From Alphaproteobacteria bacterium (GTDB lineage: Bacteria; Pseudomonadota; Alphaproteobacteria; Rhodobacterales; Rhodobacteraceae), in assembly GCA_030433335.1 (NCBI GenBank), contig JAUILL010000001.1:248001-312000 (forward strand): 64,000 nt of DNA, given 5' to 3'. Positions 17,047 to 26,814 of this stretch are shown here, one piece after another (the first letter of the stretch is position 1; each line of letters opens with the position of its first letter). The notes under the pieces are model-generated. The model had not been told where the DNA came from. It made no database searches and saw only the letters and a list, made by a program, of their open reading frames with translations. The position numbers were made by a program, and so were the translations under genes.

Positions 17047-18393
17047 TTACCAGCGGCGCTCGAAGCGGCGGCGGAGGATGATCGCGATGATGTTCATGGT
17101 AATGAGGAACACCAGAAGGATGATGATGCCGCCCCATGCGCGCTCATAGTACGCAGGGTCAGCGCGTTTTGCCCATTCATAAATCTGTGCGGGCATGGCC
17201 GAGTTCGGGTCCATGAAGCCAGCGATCGGCCCCGTGGGATAGTTCGAGGCGATGTAGCCCACCATACCGATCAGTAGCAGCGGTGCGGTTTCACCAAGGG
17301 CCTGCGCCAGACCGATGATGGTACCGGTCAGAATGCCGGGCATCGCCAGAGGCAGCACGTGGTGGAACACCGATTGCATCTTCGACGCACCCAAACCCAA
17401 GGCCGCATCACGGATCGATGGCGGGACCGACTTCAGCGAAGCGCGGGTCGAGATGATGATGGTCGGCAGGGTCATCAGGGTCAGAACCAGACCACCGACC
17501 AGCGGCGCCGACTGAGGCAGACCAGCGAACTGGATGAACACGGCCAGACCCAGAATACCGAACACGATCGACGGAACCGCCGCGAGGTTCGAGATATTCA
17601 CCTCGATCAGATCGGTCCATTTGTTCTGGGGCGCGAATTCCTCGAGGTAGATCGAGGCAGCCACACCGATGGGCAGCGACAGCACCAGAACCACCAGCAT
17701 CATGAACAGCGATCCCAGCATCGACACGCCCATGCCCGCCTGTTCAGGACGGCTTTCGGACGCATCGGCACCGGTGATGAAGGCCCAGTTGAATTCCCGC
17801 TTCACGATCCCCTTGGCGCGGAGCTGGTCCACGATATCAAGGTGAACAGCGTCAATATTCTTGTCGCGGGCGATGCTGTCACGGGTGACGCGGCCCTTCA
17901 GGTAGCCATCCACACGGCTGGCCGCCAGAATGCGGAAGTCGACGGTTTCACCGATCATCTCCGGGTTCGCGATGACCACATCACGGACCTGCGCCGCCGC
18001 GCTGGCAGAGATCAGGGCCTTGGTCTCTTTGGACGCGGTCAGCGGGTTGTTGTCCACGTTCTCTTCGACGGCGGCAAAAATCGCGTTCTCGATTAGCGGC
18101 GTGTAGCCAAAGGTCGAGACCTTTTTGATGTCGTCAATGTTGCGCTCGCCCTTTTTGTCCAGCTTGGCCGCGTCCAGATAGACGGGCACCTCGATGAAGG
18201 TCTGCTGGAACGCGCCAACCCCGTTGAACAGGATGGTCGCCAGCAGGATCACGAGGAACACCAGACCGGTCATAACGGCGGCGATACCGTACATTTTGAA
18301 GCGGGCTTCGGCGGCGTTGCGCTGCTTGACACGCGGGCTGACCGTCAGAAGCGACGACTTCGGCTGCGGGGAATTTGCGGTTGCGTCGGTCAT
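17047..18393 (-). CDS. pstA: phosphate ABC transporter permease PstA
   Basis: At 448 residues it is longer than enterobacterial PstA because of an N-terminal extension of about 170 residues after the first membrane segment, like the DUF3333 extension of alphaproteobacterial PstA. The C-terminal half holds the permease core with the EAA-like segment [20 protein letters not shown]. Its start overlaps the pstC stop by one base (TAATG), so the two permease subunits are translationally coupled. Confidence 0.96.
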   Translation of the reverse strand: MTDATANSPQPKSSLLTVSPRVKQRNAAEARFKMYGIAAVMTGLVFLVILLATILFNGVGAFQQTFIEVPVYLDAAKLDKKGERNIDDIKKVSTFGYTPLIENAIFAAVEENVDNNPLTASKETKALISASAAAQVRDVVIANPEMIGETVDFRILAASRVDGYLKGRVTRDSIARDKNIDAVHLDIVDQLRAKGIVKREFNWAFITGADASESRPEQAGMGVSMLGSLFMMLVVLVLSLPIGVAASIYLEEFAPQNKWTDLIEVNISNLAAVPSIVFGILGLAVFIQFAGLPQSAPLVGGLVLTLMTLPTIIISTRASLKSVPPSIRDAALGLGASKMQSVFHHVLPLAMPGILTGTIIGLAQALGETAPLLLIGMVGYIASNYPTGPIAGFMDPNSAMPAQIYEWAKRADPAYYERAWGGIIILLVFLITMNIIAIILRRRFERRW

Positions 18394-19865
18394 TACTCGT
18401 ACTGCTCCCGATATTTGCGCACGATATACAGCGCGAGGACATTGAGGCCGAGCGTCATGACAAACAGGGTCATGCCGAGGGCAAAGGCGACAAGCGCTTC
18501 GGGGCTTGCAAAGTCCGCGTCGCCGGTCAACTGGCTGACGATCTTGGCGGTGACCGTGGTCATCGCCTCGAGGGGGTTCATGGACAAGCGGGCCGCGGCC
18601 CCTGCCCCCAGAACCACGATCATGGTCTCACCGATGGCGCGCGATGCGGCCAGCAGGATGGCACCGACGATGCCGGGCAGCGCTGCGGGCAGAACAACTT
18701 GCTTGACGGTTTCAGATTTGGTCGCGCCAAGGCCGAAAGAGCCATCGCGCATCGCCTGAGGCACCGCGTTGATGATGTCGTCGGACAGCGAGCTGACAAA
18801 GGGGATCAGCATGATGCCCATGACCAGACCTGCAGTGGTCACCGAGGACGCACCGGACATCCAGTCAACACCCAGCGCACCGCCATCCCCGAAGGTATTC
18901 ACCAGCAGCGGACCAACGGTCAGCAGTGCAAACAGACCGTAGACGATGGTCGGGATACCGGCCAAAACTTCGATGAGGGGCTTGGCGATGCCGCGTGCCT
19001 TGGGGCCTGCGTATTCAGACAGATAGATCGCTGCGAACAGACCGATCGGAACAGCGACCGCCAGTGCAATCACCGAAATATACAGCGTGCCCCAGAGCAG
19101 CGGCAGGACACCCAGTTCAGAGCCGCCGCCAAAGCTGGGGCTCCAAGTGGTGCCAAAGAAGAAGTCAGCCGCGGGGTACAGCTTGAAGAATTCGATAGTG
19201 TTGAACACCAGCGACAGCACGATGCCGACAGTGGTCAAGATAGCAATCGAAGCCGCCAGAATGAGGATGCCGCGGATCACCTTCTCAACCACGTTACGAG
19301 CGCGGAAATCTTTATTGGTGCGGCCGTAGGAATAGACAAAACCCGCAACCGCGAGCGCCAGTACCACAACGGTCATCACCAGATTGCCGGTCGCCGACTT
19401 GGAGCGGAAGGATTGCGCCGCGCTCAGGGTGGTCTCGGTCACATCCGAGCCCAGAGCTACGCCCACATCCGCCAGCAGTTGGCGGACATCAGTGGCACCC
19501 GCTTGCAGGGCACCAGCCTCTGCGCCGGTCATCGCGCCTTGGCTCACGGCCAGATCCAGACCGTCCGCTACGCGGCGCACGTCGCTCATGACCAGACCAA
19601 GGGTACCGGAGTCGGGGATCGCACTTGCCGGGATTTGGCCTGCGACCGAGTTGTTGATCAAAATCGGTTGGACGATCAGCCAGCAGACCATCACCAGCAG
19701 CGCCGGCAGGACCACGAACAGGCTGACGTTCGTTCCATAATAGACTGGGAGGGAATGCAGATGACGCGAGTCACCATCAGCACTCGTCATGGCCTTTTGT
19801 CGGCCAAGAACGTAGCCGACGACACCAAGCGCCAGTACGATCAACACTAACCAAAGAGGGGGCAT
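18393..19865 (-). CDS. pstC: phosphate ABC transporter permease PstC
   Basis: The 490-residue permease has an alphaproteobacterial-type N-terminal extension of about 190 residues with two to three membrane segments and a soluble loop, then the canonical core with DGSFGLGATKSETVKQVVLP. It forms the membrane channel with PstA. It is separated from pstS by about 100 bases that hold two hairpins. Confidence 0.96.
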   Translation of the reverse strand: MPPLWLVLIVLALGVVGYVLGRQKAMTSADGDSRHLHSLPVYYGTNVSLFVVLPALLVMVCWLIVQPILINNSVAGQIPASAIPDSGTLGLVMSDVRRVADGLDLAVSQGAMTGAEAGALQAGATDVRQLLADVGVALGSDVTETTLSAAQSFRSKSATGNLVMTVVVLALAVAGFVYSYGRTNKDFRARNVVEKVIRGILILAASIAILTTVGIVLSLVFNTIEFFKLYPAADFFFGTTWSPSFGGGSELGVLPLLWGTLYISVIALAVAVPIGLFAAIYLSEYAGPKARGIAKPLIEVLAGIPTIVYGLFALLTVGPLLVNTFGDGGALGVDWMSGASSVTTAGLVMGIMLIPFVSSLSDDIINAVPQAMRDGSFGLGATKSETVKQVVLPAALPGIVGAILLAASRAIGETMIVVLGAGAAARLSMNPLEAMTTVTAKIVSQLTGDADFASPEALVAFALGMTLFVMTLGLNVLALYIVRKYREQYE

Positions 19866-19895
19866 ATCGGCTCCGTGCGGTCCAAAAATCGGAAA

Positions 19896-19953
19896 GGAGC
19901 GCCGACCCGTCGGCGGCGCTCCCTGTTCGTATCAGACGTCCCGTTGGGCGTCT
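19896..19953 (-). terminator. attenuating hairpins between pstS and pstC
   Basis: GGAGCGCCG (19896-19904) pairs with CGGCGCTCC (19914-19922); next to it AGACGTCC (19934-19941) pairs with GGGCGTCT (19946-19953). Following bases on the minus strand (TTTCCGATTTTT) are only partly T-rich. This arrangement suits partial termination so that the binding protein is made in excess over the permease. Confidence 0.6.
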
Positions 19954-19962
19954 TTCAACCAA

Positions 19963-20991
19963 TTACATGGTTTCTTCGTTCGCAACAGCGTCCTGAGTCG
20001 CGGTCAGCTCGGGGTCCGAAACCAGACCGTAGGCCGACAGCGGGCCATCGGGGCCTGCGATTTCGTCAGCGACGAAGAACTCTGCGTATTCTTTCAGGCC
20101 GGGGATGACGCCGATGTGCGCTTTCTTCACGTAGAAGTAGAGCGGACGCGATACAGGGTATTCGCCGGTTGCGATCGAGTCAGTCGAGGGAACGACGCCC
20201 GACATGGTCGCTACTTTCAGCTTGTCGGTGTTGTTCTCGTAGAAGGCCAGACCGAAGACGCCAACACCGTTGGTGTTGCTGTCGATGCGGGCCAGAGTTT
20301 CGGTGTAGTCGCCGTCGATGTCGACCGAAGCGCCATCGGTGCGGACAGCCATACATGCTGCTTCGACTGCATCTTCGTCCATGCCCATTTCGGTCATAGC
20401 AGCTGCGGCGCCGGTGTCTTCACAGCCCTGCAGCAGAACTTTTTCTTCGAAAACTTCGCGGGTGCCGTGCTTGGTGCCGGGGATGAAGGCAGCGATTTCA
20501 ACTGCGGGCAGTTCTGCGTTTGCATCGGCCCAAGTTGCTGCGGTGTTGGCAACCATTGCGCCGTCAACGGGCTTTTCAGCGGCCAGAGCGTTGTACCAGT
20601 CTGCGGGCTCGAACGCGGTGAATGCGGGGCCGTCGATCTGCGAAGCGAACACGATGCCATCATAGCCGATGCGGACTTCGATGATGTCGGTCACGCCAGC
20701 TTCGGCACAAGCTGCGATCTCTTTGTCTTTGATTTTGCGCGATGCGTTTGCAACGTCGATGGTGTTCTCGCCAACGCCTTCACAGAAGCGCTTCAGGCCT
20801 GCCGACGAACCGCCCGATTCAACAACGGGGGTTGGGAAGTCGAAGTTTTCGCCAAATGCTTCTGCAACGATCGAAGCGTAGGGCAGAACGGTCGACGAAC
20901 CTGCAACCTGCACGTTGTCACGTGCTGCAGCGGCGGTGGCGGAAACAGCGGCGATCGCCAGGGTCGAGGCGGTCAGTTTCACGAAGGACAT
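19963..20991 (-). CDS. pstS: phosphate-binding protein PstS
   Basis: The start at 20991 has an AGGAG site six bases upstream. The 342-residue protein has a signal peptide (MSFVKLTASTLAIAAVSA, cleavage near AAA-RDN) and the PstS motifs VAGSSTVLPYA and ESGGSSAGLKRFCEG that bind phosphate. It is the periplasmic receptor of the Pst system. A three-repeat Pho box lies about 83 bases upstream, and hairpins separate it from pstC. Confidence 0.97.
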   Translation of the reverse strand: MSFVKLTASTLAIAAVSATAAAARDNVQVAGSSTVLPYASIVAEAFGENFDFPTPVVESGGSSAGLKRFCEGVGENTIDVANASRKIKDKEIAACAEAGVTDIIEVRIGYDGIVFASQIDGPAFTAFEPADWYNALAAEKPVDGAMVANTAATWADANAELPAVEIAAFIPGTKHGTREVFEEKVLLQGCEDTGAAAAMTEMGMDEDAVEAACMAVRTDGASVDIDGDYTETLARIDSNTNGVGVFGLAFYENNTDKLKVATMSGVVPSTDSIATGEYPVSRPLYFYVKKAHIGVIPGLKEYAEFFVADEIAGPDGPLSAYGLVSDPELTATQDAVANEETM

Positions 20992-21073
20992 AGGGTAGCT
21001 CCTGATTAAACTCGAACGGTCCCGGTAGTTGAGAACCTTGAGGCGGGTGCTAAAGGTTACCGACAACGCTTTT

Positions 21074-21101
21074 GCGACAGTTCTGTAACAGGTTTATGAC
21101 A
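21074..21101 (-). promoter_or_regulatory. Pho box upstream of pstS
   Basis: On the minus strand TGTCAT, TGTTAC and TGTCGC occur with exact 11-base periodicity (ending at 21096, 21085 and 21074), the spacing of PhoB half-sites. The pstS start is about 83 bases downstream. Confidence 0.85.
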
Positions 21102-21223
21102 CATACAGATTTTGTGCATTTCTTAGGCGGATTCATGCATAAGCAGCTGTTTTTATTGAGCAATAAAATTTGCAAGAAACGGATTTTCTTTCGGATTTTT
21201 CGAAGCAAAGGGCGCGAAGACCC

Positions 21224-22264
21224 TTAAAGTCTCGGTAATGTAACAGTAAATGTAGCACCCTGCCCCAGCGCGCTGGCGATTTGCATCCGACCGCGATGGC
21301 GATTGATAATGTGCTTTACAATCGCAAGGCCGAGTCCCGTGCCTCCCATTTCCCGCGAACGGTGTGAATCGACACGGTAGAAGCGTTCGGTCAGGCGGGG
21401 AATGTGAATCGGATCGATTCCCTGCCCCTGATCCTTGATCTCGATCCGAACTGCCGGACCGCGAACAGTCGGGTCGCGATCCAGAACGCTCAGGGTCACA
21501 GTGACGTCCCCACCGCTGCCACCATACTTGATTGCGTTCTCGATCAGGTTCGTGAACACTTGGTACAGCTGATCCGCATCACCGTTCACCATGACCTCTT
21601 CGTCAGAGGCGATCAGGTTCACCTTGATTCCCTTGTCCTCGGCGATCGGCTCAAGCGCCTTCACCACAGTCTGAAGCTTGCCATAGACGTCCAGCTGATC
21701 TCCGGGGCGAATGCGCTCTTCGCTCTCAACGCGGCTTAGGGATAGCAGATCATGCACCAGACGGTTCATCCGGCTCGCTTCGGTCTCCATAATCCCGAGG
21801 AATCTGTCGCGCGCGCGCTCATCATCCTTCGCCGGTCCACGCAGGGTTTCGATGAAGCCCAAAAGCGCGGTGAGCGGTGTGCGCAGTTCGTGGCTCACGT
21901 TCGCCACGAAATCACGGCGCATCTGGCCCACATCTTCCATGGGGCTCACATCCACAAAAGTCGCCAGAACACCGTTGAACGTGTCGCCCTGAATCAACGC
22001 GACCTTCAAAGAGAAGGTCGTCTCGCGCGTCCCAATCGTGGTGCTGATCCGCGTTTGAAAGGTCTTCTGATCCCGAAAACACTCGGCGATGGCCCCCGTC
22101 AGGACCGGATTGCGCAGCGCAACCTCGTAATGACGTCCCGACAGGCCCGTGCCCCAAATCTCTTCGGCCAAGGTGTTCAGGCAGACCAGACGACGGCTCT
22201 GATCCACAACCATCGCAGCCAAAGGCAGACCATCCACCATGGTCTTGATGGGCATAAGGTCCAT
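21224..22264 (-). CDS. phoR: phosphate sensor histidine kinase PhoR
   Basis: The 346-residue kinase starts at 22264 behind GAGGAG. A PAS domain fills about residues 8-110, then the H-box DFVANVSHELRTPLTALLGF, the N-box LIENAIKYGG and the G-boxes (GIDPIHIPRLTERFYRVD, GGTGLGLAIVKH). I see no membrane-spanning segment, unlike the enterobacterial PhoR, so it may sense through PhoU/PstB in the cytoplasm. It is the first gene of the phosphate cluster and has its own Pho box. Confidence 0.93.
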   Translation of the reverse strand: MDLMPIKTMVDGLPLAAMVVDQSRRLVCLNTLAEEIWGTGLSGRHYEVALRNPVLTGAIAECFRDQKTFQTRISTTIGTRETTFSLKVALIQGDTFNGVLATFVDVSPMEDVGQMRRDFVANVSHELRTPLTALLGFIETLRGPAKDDERARDRFLGIMETEASRMNRLVHDLLSLSRVESEERIRPGDQLDVYGKLQTVVKALEPIAEDKGIKVNLIASDEEVMVNGDADQLYQVFTNLIENAIKYGGSGGDVTVTLSVLDRDPTVRGPAVRIEIKDQGQGIDPIHIPRLTERFYRVDSHRSREMGGTGLGLAIVKHIINRHRGRMQIASALGQGATFTVTLPRL

Positions 22265-22314
22265 GGGGACACTCCTCGCATTCGGATATTAACGACGCTG
22301 CTTGGCATGGAATT

Positions 22315-22331
22315 GTAACAGTTTTGCAACA
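22315..22331 (-). promoter_or_regulatory. Pho box upstream of phoR
   Basis: On the minus strand TGTTGC and TGTTAC stand 11 bases apart, about 50 bases before the phoR start, consistent with autoregulation of the two-component system. Confidence 0.7.
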
Positions 22332-22390
22332 ACCGATGGGGCGTGGGCGTCAAAGGGATCGGGCAAGCAGCGTCGCCCGATCCGCTGAGA

Positions 22391-22915
22391 TCAGTCGATC
22401 TTGGTCATGCCGTCACGGAAGCGACGCATGTTGTTCTGGTAGCCGATGGCAGACTTCTTCAGCCCTTCGATGGCCTCTTCGCTCATCTCACGAACGACCT
22501 TGCCCGGTGCGCCCATAACCAGCGATCCATCGGGGATCACCTTGTTCTCGGTGACCAAAGCCCCCGCCCCGATCAGGCAGTTATTCCCGATCTTGGCACC
22601 GTTCAGAATGGTCGCACCCATCCCGATCAGGGTGTTGTCGCCAATGGTGCAGCCGTGCAGCATCGCCTTGTGGCCGATGGTGCACCCTTCGCCGATCACC
22701 AGCGGATAGCCCATATCGGTGTGCAACACGCAGTTTTCCTGCACGTTGCTGCCCTTGCCCACGCGGATTTCCTCGTTATCGCCGCGCAGAGTGCAGCCGA
22801 ACCAGACAGAGCCGCCCTCTTCGACCACGATCTTGCCGATCAGGTTGGCGTCGGGGGCGATCCATGTGTCCTCGGCCACTTCAGGCGCGATGCCGTCCAA
22901 TGCATATAGTGTCAA
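22391..22915 (-). CDS. gamma-class carbonic anhydrase-like hexapeptide protein
   Basis: The 174-residue protein is a left-handed beta-helix built from hexapeptide repeats ([20 protein letters not shown]), with the zinc-ligand His positions in VLHTDMGYP and [10 protein letters not shown]. The family includes CamH-type gamma carbonic anhydrases (YrdA/PaaY-like). The start is a TTG at 22915 with GAGGAG eight bases upstream, overlapping the gmk stop (TTGA); no ATG is available near it. Confidence 0.88.
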   Translation of the reverse strand: MTLYALDGIAPEVAEDTWIAPDANLIGKIVVEEGGSVWFGCTLRGDNEEIRVGKGSNVQENCVLHTDMGYPLVIGEGCTIGHKAMLHGCTIGDNTLIGMGATILNGAKIGNNCLIGAGALVTENKVIPDGSLVMGAPGKVVREMSEEAIEGLKKSAIGYQNNMRRFRDGMTKID

Positions 22916-23562
22916 ATGTCGAGCTCCTCGAATTGGTCCTGAAGGGCGCGGACGTGTTTGACCAGACCGGGCTGTTGCAAGCGGCGCAGGCGGGTGGCGG
23001 TCAGGATCGACTTCAGCATTTCTTCGGTCTTATCCAGATCGTCATTCACCAGCACATAGTCATAGCTGCCCCAGTGGCTGATCTCGTCCCAGCTTTTCTT
23101 CATGCGCTTGGTAATGGTGTCTTCGTCGTCCTGATTGCGGCTGATCAGGCGGCGGTGCAATTCGGGGATCGACGGCGGCAGAATGAAAATCGACAGGGTA
23201 TGCTGCCCCAAGGCCGAGTTCCGGATCTGCTGCGCGCCCTGCCAATCGATGTCGAATAGCACATCATTGCCATCGTCGATCGCGGACTGCACCGGCCCCT
23301 TGGGCGAGCCATAGAAGTTCCCGAAGACGTGGGCGTGCTCCAGCATCTCGTCGTCCGAGACCATGTGTTTGAAGTCGGACTCGGTGACGAACTGGTAGTC
23401 CTTGCCGTCCACTTCACCGGGACGCGGTTTGCGGGTGGTCGCAGAGACCGAGAACGACAGCGTCGGGTCCCACGCCATCAGGCGCTTGGCCAAGGTCGAT
23501 TTGCCCGCGCCCGAGGGCGAAGACAGGATAACAAGGAGGCCGCGGCGTTTATCGTGGGGCAT
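22912..23562 (-). CDS. gmk: guanylate kinase
   Basis: The 216-residue enzyme has the P-loop [11 protein letters not shown] and the GMP-binding segment [19 protein letters not shown]. It phosphorylates GMP to GDP. Its ATG overlaps the yicC stop by one base (TAATG) and its own stop overlaps the carbonic anhydrase start, so yicC-gmk-CA form one coupled operon. Confidence 0.97.
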   Translation of the reverse strand: MPHDKRRGLLVILSSPSGAGKSTLAKRLMAWDPTLSFSVSATTRKPRPGEVDGKDYQFVTESDFKHMVSDDEMLEHAHVFGNFYGSPKGPVQSAIDDGNDVLFDIDWQGAQQIRNSALGQHTLSIFILPPSIPELHRRLISRNQDDEDTITKRMKKSWDEISHWGSYDYVLVNDDLDKTEEMLKSILTATRLRRLQQPGLVKHVRALQDQFEELDI

Positions 23563-24449
23563 TATTCTACGTTCTGAATCTGTTCGCGCATCTGGTCGAT
23601 GGTGACTTTCATCTCAAGCCCCAGTTCGGTCAGACCGCTGTGTTGCGATTTCGAGCAAAGCGTGTTGGCTTCGCGGTTGAACTCCTGACAAAGGAAGTCG
23701 AACTTCCGGCCAATCGGTACATCTGTGGCGACAAGCTGGCGTGCGGCGGCCACGTGGGCGTCCAAACGGTCCAATTCCTCGGTCACGTCGGATTTCACGG
23801 CCAGCACGGCGGCCTCTTGGTGCAGGCGGCCCGCATCCAGTTGTTCGGTTTCAAGAAGTCGGGCCATACCCGCGCGCAGCACCTCAGCCTGCGCCTCGGC
23901 GCGGGCGGGCAGAATGGCGCGGATCGCAGTCAGCTGATCGGCAATCGTATCGAGGTGGCGGGTGATGACGCCCGACAGCGCAGCGCCCTCGGCAGCGCGG
24001 CTCTCGACAAAAGCGTTCAAAGCGAAGTCGAAGTCCTTGAGAAGACATGCGGAAATCGCATCGGTCAGACCATCATTCCGCGCATCTTCGGACAGAATAC
24101 CGCGCATTCCCAGCACATCCGCGGCCGACGTCGGACCAAGGCTAAGCCCACGATGCGCTGCACGTTCCTGCACCATCGCCAGCATATCCAGCGTGCGGTC
24201 GAGCTGTTCACTGTCAACGTTGATCCCCGCCGAACTGCCATCGCTATAAATGCGCAAACCGAGGGTCATATTCCCACGCGAGATCGCGGCGCCCACGCGT
24301 TTGCGCAGTTCGGCCTCGAGCCCCGAACACCAGTCAGGCATACGGATGCGCAGGTCCAGGCCCTTGCCGTTTACGCTGCGCAATTCCCATTGCCAGCGCA
24401 GACCTTCGCCCTGGTTTTCGAGGCTGGCGTATCCGGTAAGTGATTTCAT
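23562..24449 (-). CDS. yicC: YicC family endoribonuclease
   Basis: The 295-residue protein has both parts of the family: the N-terminal YicC domain ([30 protein letters not shown]) and the C-terminal DUF1732 domain ([37 protein letters not shown]). YicC is a stress-related RNase in E. coli that degrades the RyhB RNA. Linkage to gmk is conserved in proteobacteria. Confidence 0.95.
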   Translation of the reverse strand: MKSLTGYASLENQGEGLRWQWELRSVNGKGLDLRIRMPDWCSGLEAELRKRVGAAISRGNMTLGLRIYSDGSSAGINVDSEQLDRTLDMLAMVQERAAHRGLSLGPTSAADVLGMRGILSEDARNDGLTDAISACLLKDFDFALNAFVESRAAEGAALSGVITRHLDTIADQLTAIRAILPARAEAQAEVLRAGMARLLETEQLDAGRLHQEAAVLAVKSDVTEELDRLDAHVAAARQLVATDVPIGRKFDFLCQEFNREANTLCSKSQHSGLTELGLEMKVTIDQMREQIQNVE

Positions 24450-24663
24450 GCTCGTTCCTTTATTCTGGCGCCCACTATGCCTGCCATGGCCCCGCGTGCA
24501 AGGGGCTGGCCCGCCCGCGCGTTAACCGCTTCTTCAGCTTTGGGGGGATTTTGAAAAGAAAATCTGTCAAATTCCCCTCGTAAGCGACGGAAATGCCCCG
24601 AAACTTCCGTAAGAGTTTTCGGTTCCTTTGCAATAAACGAATTGAAGAACAGGAGGCTGCACT

Positions 24664-25254
24664 ATGGGAGTGGTGCTGAGCTTGGCCGATTTCATCAAGG
24701 GTGCACCGCCAAGTGCCCTCAAGGAGATCGGGGATCATTGGCAAAGTCTTCGGGTCGATGGAGCGTTGCCCAAGCGCAGTGACCTGTCGCCCAAAGACAT
24801 GGGCGCGCATCTGGACAAGGTGTTCCTGCTAGAACGCATTGGCACTGGTCATGTTAGATTTCGTCTGTGTGGCAGCATGTTATGCGACATTCTTGGCATG
24901 GATCTGCGAGGAATGCCCCTGTCCGCGCTGTTCGAACCACCTTACCGAGACCAGCTATCCGGTTTAATCGAAGAATGCTTCCAGCGCCCTGCCATCCTGC
25001 ATATGTCCCTGTCGGCGGGTTGGTCCGCGAGCGGCAATTACCGCATGGCGCTCTGGCCGATGCTGTCGGACCTCGGGGATGCCAGCCGCGCTTTGGGCTG
25101 CCTTGTGGCAGAGGATGGCAGCGGCCCGACCAAGCGGTTCCGGCTTGAATATGCGTCCACAGATGCCCTTTGCGGCGGTGAATTGCCGCCGAAAACAGAA
25201 AAACCGGCCCCGCTGGGGACCGGCTTCGAATTGATTGACGGCGGGGCGGACTGA
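24664..25254 (+). CDS. PAS domain protein (PAS_5 type)
   Basis: The 196-residue protein starts behind AGGAGG (7 bases). It matches the alphaproteobacterial PAS_5 family: GDHWQSLRVDGALPKRSDLSP at the N-terminus and RIGTGHVRFRLCGS in the core. There is no kinase, cyclase or DNA-binding domain, so it is a stand-alone sensor-like protein of unknown output. It is divergent from yicC and convergent with the DAHP synthase gene. Its last 60 bases carry the terminator hairpin of that neighbour. Confidence 0.8.
   Translation: MGVVLSLADFIKGAPPSALKEIGDHWQSLRVDGALPKRSDLSPKDMGAHLDKVFLLERIGTGHVRFRLCGSMLCDILGMDLRGMPLSALFEPPYRDQLSGLIEECFQRPAILHMSLSAGWSASGNYRMALWPMLSDLGDASRALGCLVAEDGSGPTKRFRLEYASTDALCGGELPPKTEKPAPLGTGFELIDGGAD
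25191..25223 (-). terminator. DAHP synthase terminator inside the PAS gene
   Basis: On the minus strand CCGG-T-CCCC, loop AGC, GGGGCCGG (one bulged base) and then TTTTTCTGTTTTC. It lies about 45 bases past the DAHP synthase stop, within the coding sequence of the convergent PAS gene. Confidence 0.75.
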
Positions 25255-25267
25255 CCGCCCGTTAACC

Positions 25268-26641
25268 TTAGCTGGCCAGAGCGGCGGCTTGCTGCTCTGC
25301 GTTGCGCTTCGACAGCTCTTCAGCCACCAGGAACGCCAGCTCCAGCGACTGCGACGCGTTCAGACGCGGGTCACAAGCGGTGTGGTAGCGATCCGACAGA
25401 TCTTCGTCGGTCACGGCACGCACGCCGCCGGTACATTCGGTCACGTCTGCGCCGGTCATCTCGAAATGCACGCCGCCCGGGATGGTGCCCTCGGCTTTGT
25501 GGATCGCGAAGAACTCTTTGACTTCGCTTAGGACGCTGTTGAACGCGCGGGTCTTGTAGCCGGTCGACGACTTGGTGGTGTTGCCGTGCATCGGATCACA
25601 GGACCAGACGACGTTTGCACCCTCTTCCTGAACGGCCTTGATCAGACGCGGCAGGTGATCGCCAACGGCGCCTGCACCGAAGCGTGCGATCAGGGTCAGA
25701 CGGCCTGCTTCGTTCTGCGGGTTCAGCTTGTTCAGCAGGACCTTCAGATCTTCGGCAGTGGTGGTTGGGCCGCACTTCAGGCCGATCGGGTTCTGAACAC
25801 CGCGCAGGAATTCCACGTGCGCCCCATCGGGCTGACGTGTGCGGTCGCCGATCCACAGCATGTGACCGGAACCGGCCAGCCACTTGCCACTGGTCGAGTC
25901 AACGCGGGTCAGCGCTTCTTCGTACTCCAGCAGCAGGCTTTCGTGGCTGGTGTAGAAATCGACGCTCTGCAGGGTGTGCGCCTGTTTGCTGTCCACGCCA
26001 GCCGCCTTCATAAAGTCCAACGCATCGCTGATGCGCGTCGCCATGGCGCGGTATTTCTCGGCCTTCTCGCCTTCGGTGAAACCAAGGGTCCAGCTGTGCA
26101 CCGCGTTCACGTCCGCATAACCACCGGTCGAAAATGCGCGCAGCAAGTTCAGGGTCGCTGCCGCTTGGGTGTAGGCCTCGAGCATCTTGTTCGGGTTCGG
26201 AATGCGCGATTCAGGGGTGAAATCCAGATCGTTGATGATGTCACCGCGGTAGCTGGGCAGCTCCACGCCATTCTTGACCTCGGTCGGGGCCGAACGGGGT
26301 TTCGCGAACTGGCCCGCCATACGGCCAACCTTGATCACGGGAACCTTGGCGCCATAGGTCAGCACCATCGCCATCTGCAGCATCACCTTGAAGGTGTCGC
26401 GGATCAGGTCCGCCTGAAACTGCTGAAAGCTCTCTGCGCAGTCGCCACCCTGAAGCAAAAACGCCTCGCCGCGGGCCGCTTTTGCCAGTTCCGACTTCAG
26501 CTTGCGGGCCTCACCGGCAAAAACCAAGGGTGGATACGAAGAGAGTTTGGCCTCTACAGCCGCCAGGGCGGCAGAATCGGTATACTCAGGCATCTGCACT
26601 CGGGGCAGGTTGCGCCAGGTCGATTTGCTCCACTCGGTCAT
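25268..26641 (-). CDS. aroG: class II 3-deoxy-7-phosphoheptulonate synthase
   Basis: The start at 26641 follows a GGAGAGAGAG site; a longer frame lacks one. The 457-residue enzyme is the plant/Mycobacterium-like class II DAHP synthase: [30 protein letters not shown] near the C-terminus and [13 protein letters not shown]. It joins phosphoenolpyruvate and erythrose 4-phosphate as the first step of aromatic amino-acid synthesis. It stands alone, divergent from the GlxA-type regulator. Confidence 0.95.
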   Translation of the reverse strand: MTEWSKSTWRNLPRVQMPEYTDSAALAAVEAKLSSYPPLVFAGEARKLKSELAKAARGEAFLLQGGDCAESFQQFQADLIRDTFKVMLQMAMVLTYGAKVPVIKVGRMAGQFAKPRSAPTEVKNGVELPSYRGDIINDLDFTPESRIPNPNKMLEAYTQAAATLNLLRAFSTGGYADVNAVHSWTLGFTEGEKAEKYRAMATRISDALDFMKAAGVDSKQAHTLQSVDFYTSHESLLLEYEEALTRVDSTSGKWLAGSGHMLWIGDRTRQPDGAHVEFLRGVQNPIGLKCGPTTTAEDLKVLLNKLNPQNEAGRLTLIARFGAGAVGDHLPRLIKAVQEEGANVVWSCDPMHGNTTKSSTGYKTRAFNSVLSEVKEFFAIHKAEGTIPGGVHFEMTGADVTECTGGVRAVTDEDLSDRYHTACDPRLNASQSLELAFLVAEELSKRNAEQQAAALAS

Positions 26642-26814
26642 CTCTCTCTCCGCTTTTGAGATGTGAAAAGTGGACCCGTCATACATAACCAACAGACTGA
26701 TGACCATAACCGAAATGTCTTAACCTCTTGACGTCGGGTTTCACACTGGACGAAATGGCTGCTTAAAATTTGGCGGAAGTCACTCCCGCCCCACGCCTAT
26801 GACGGAGTGCTGGC

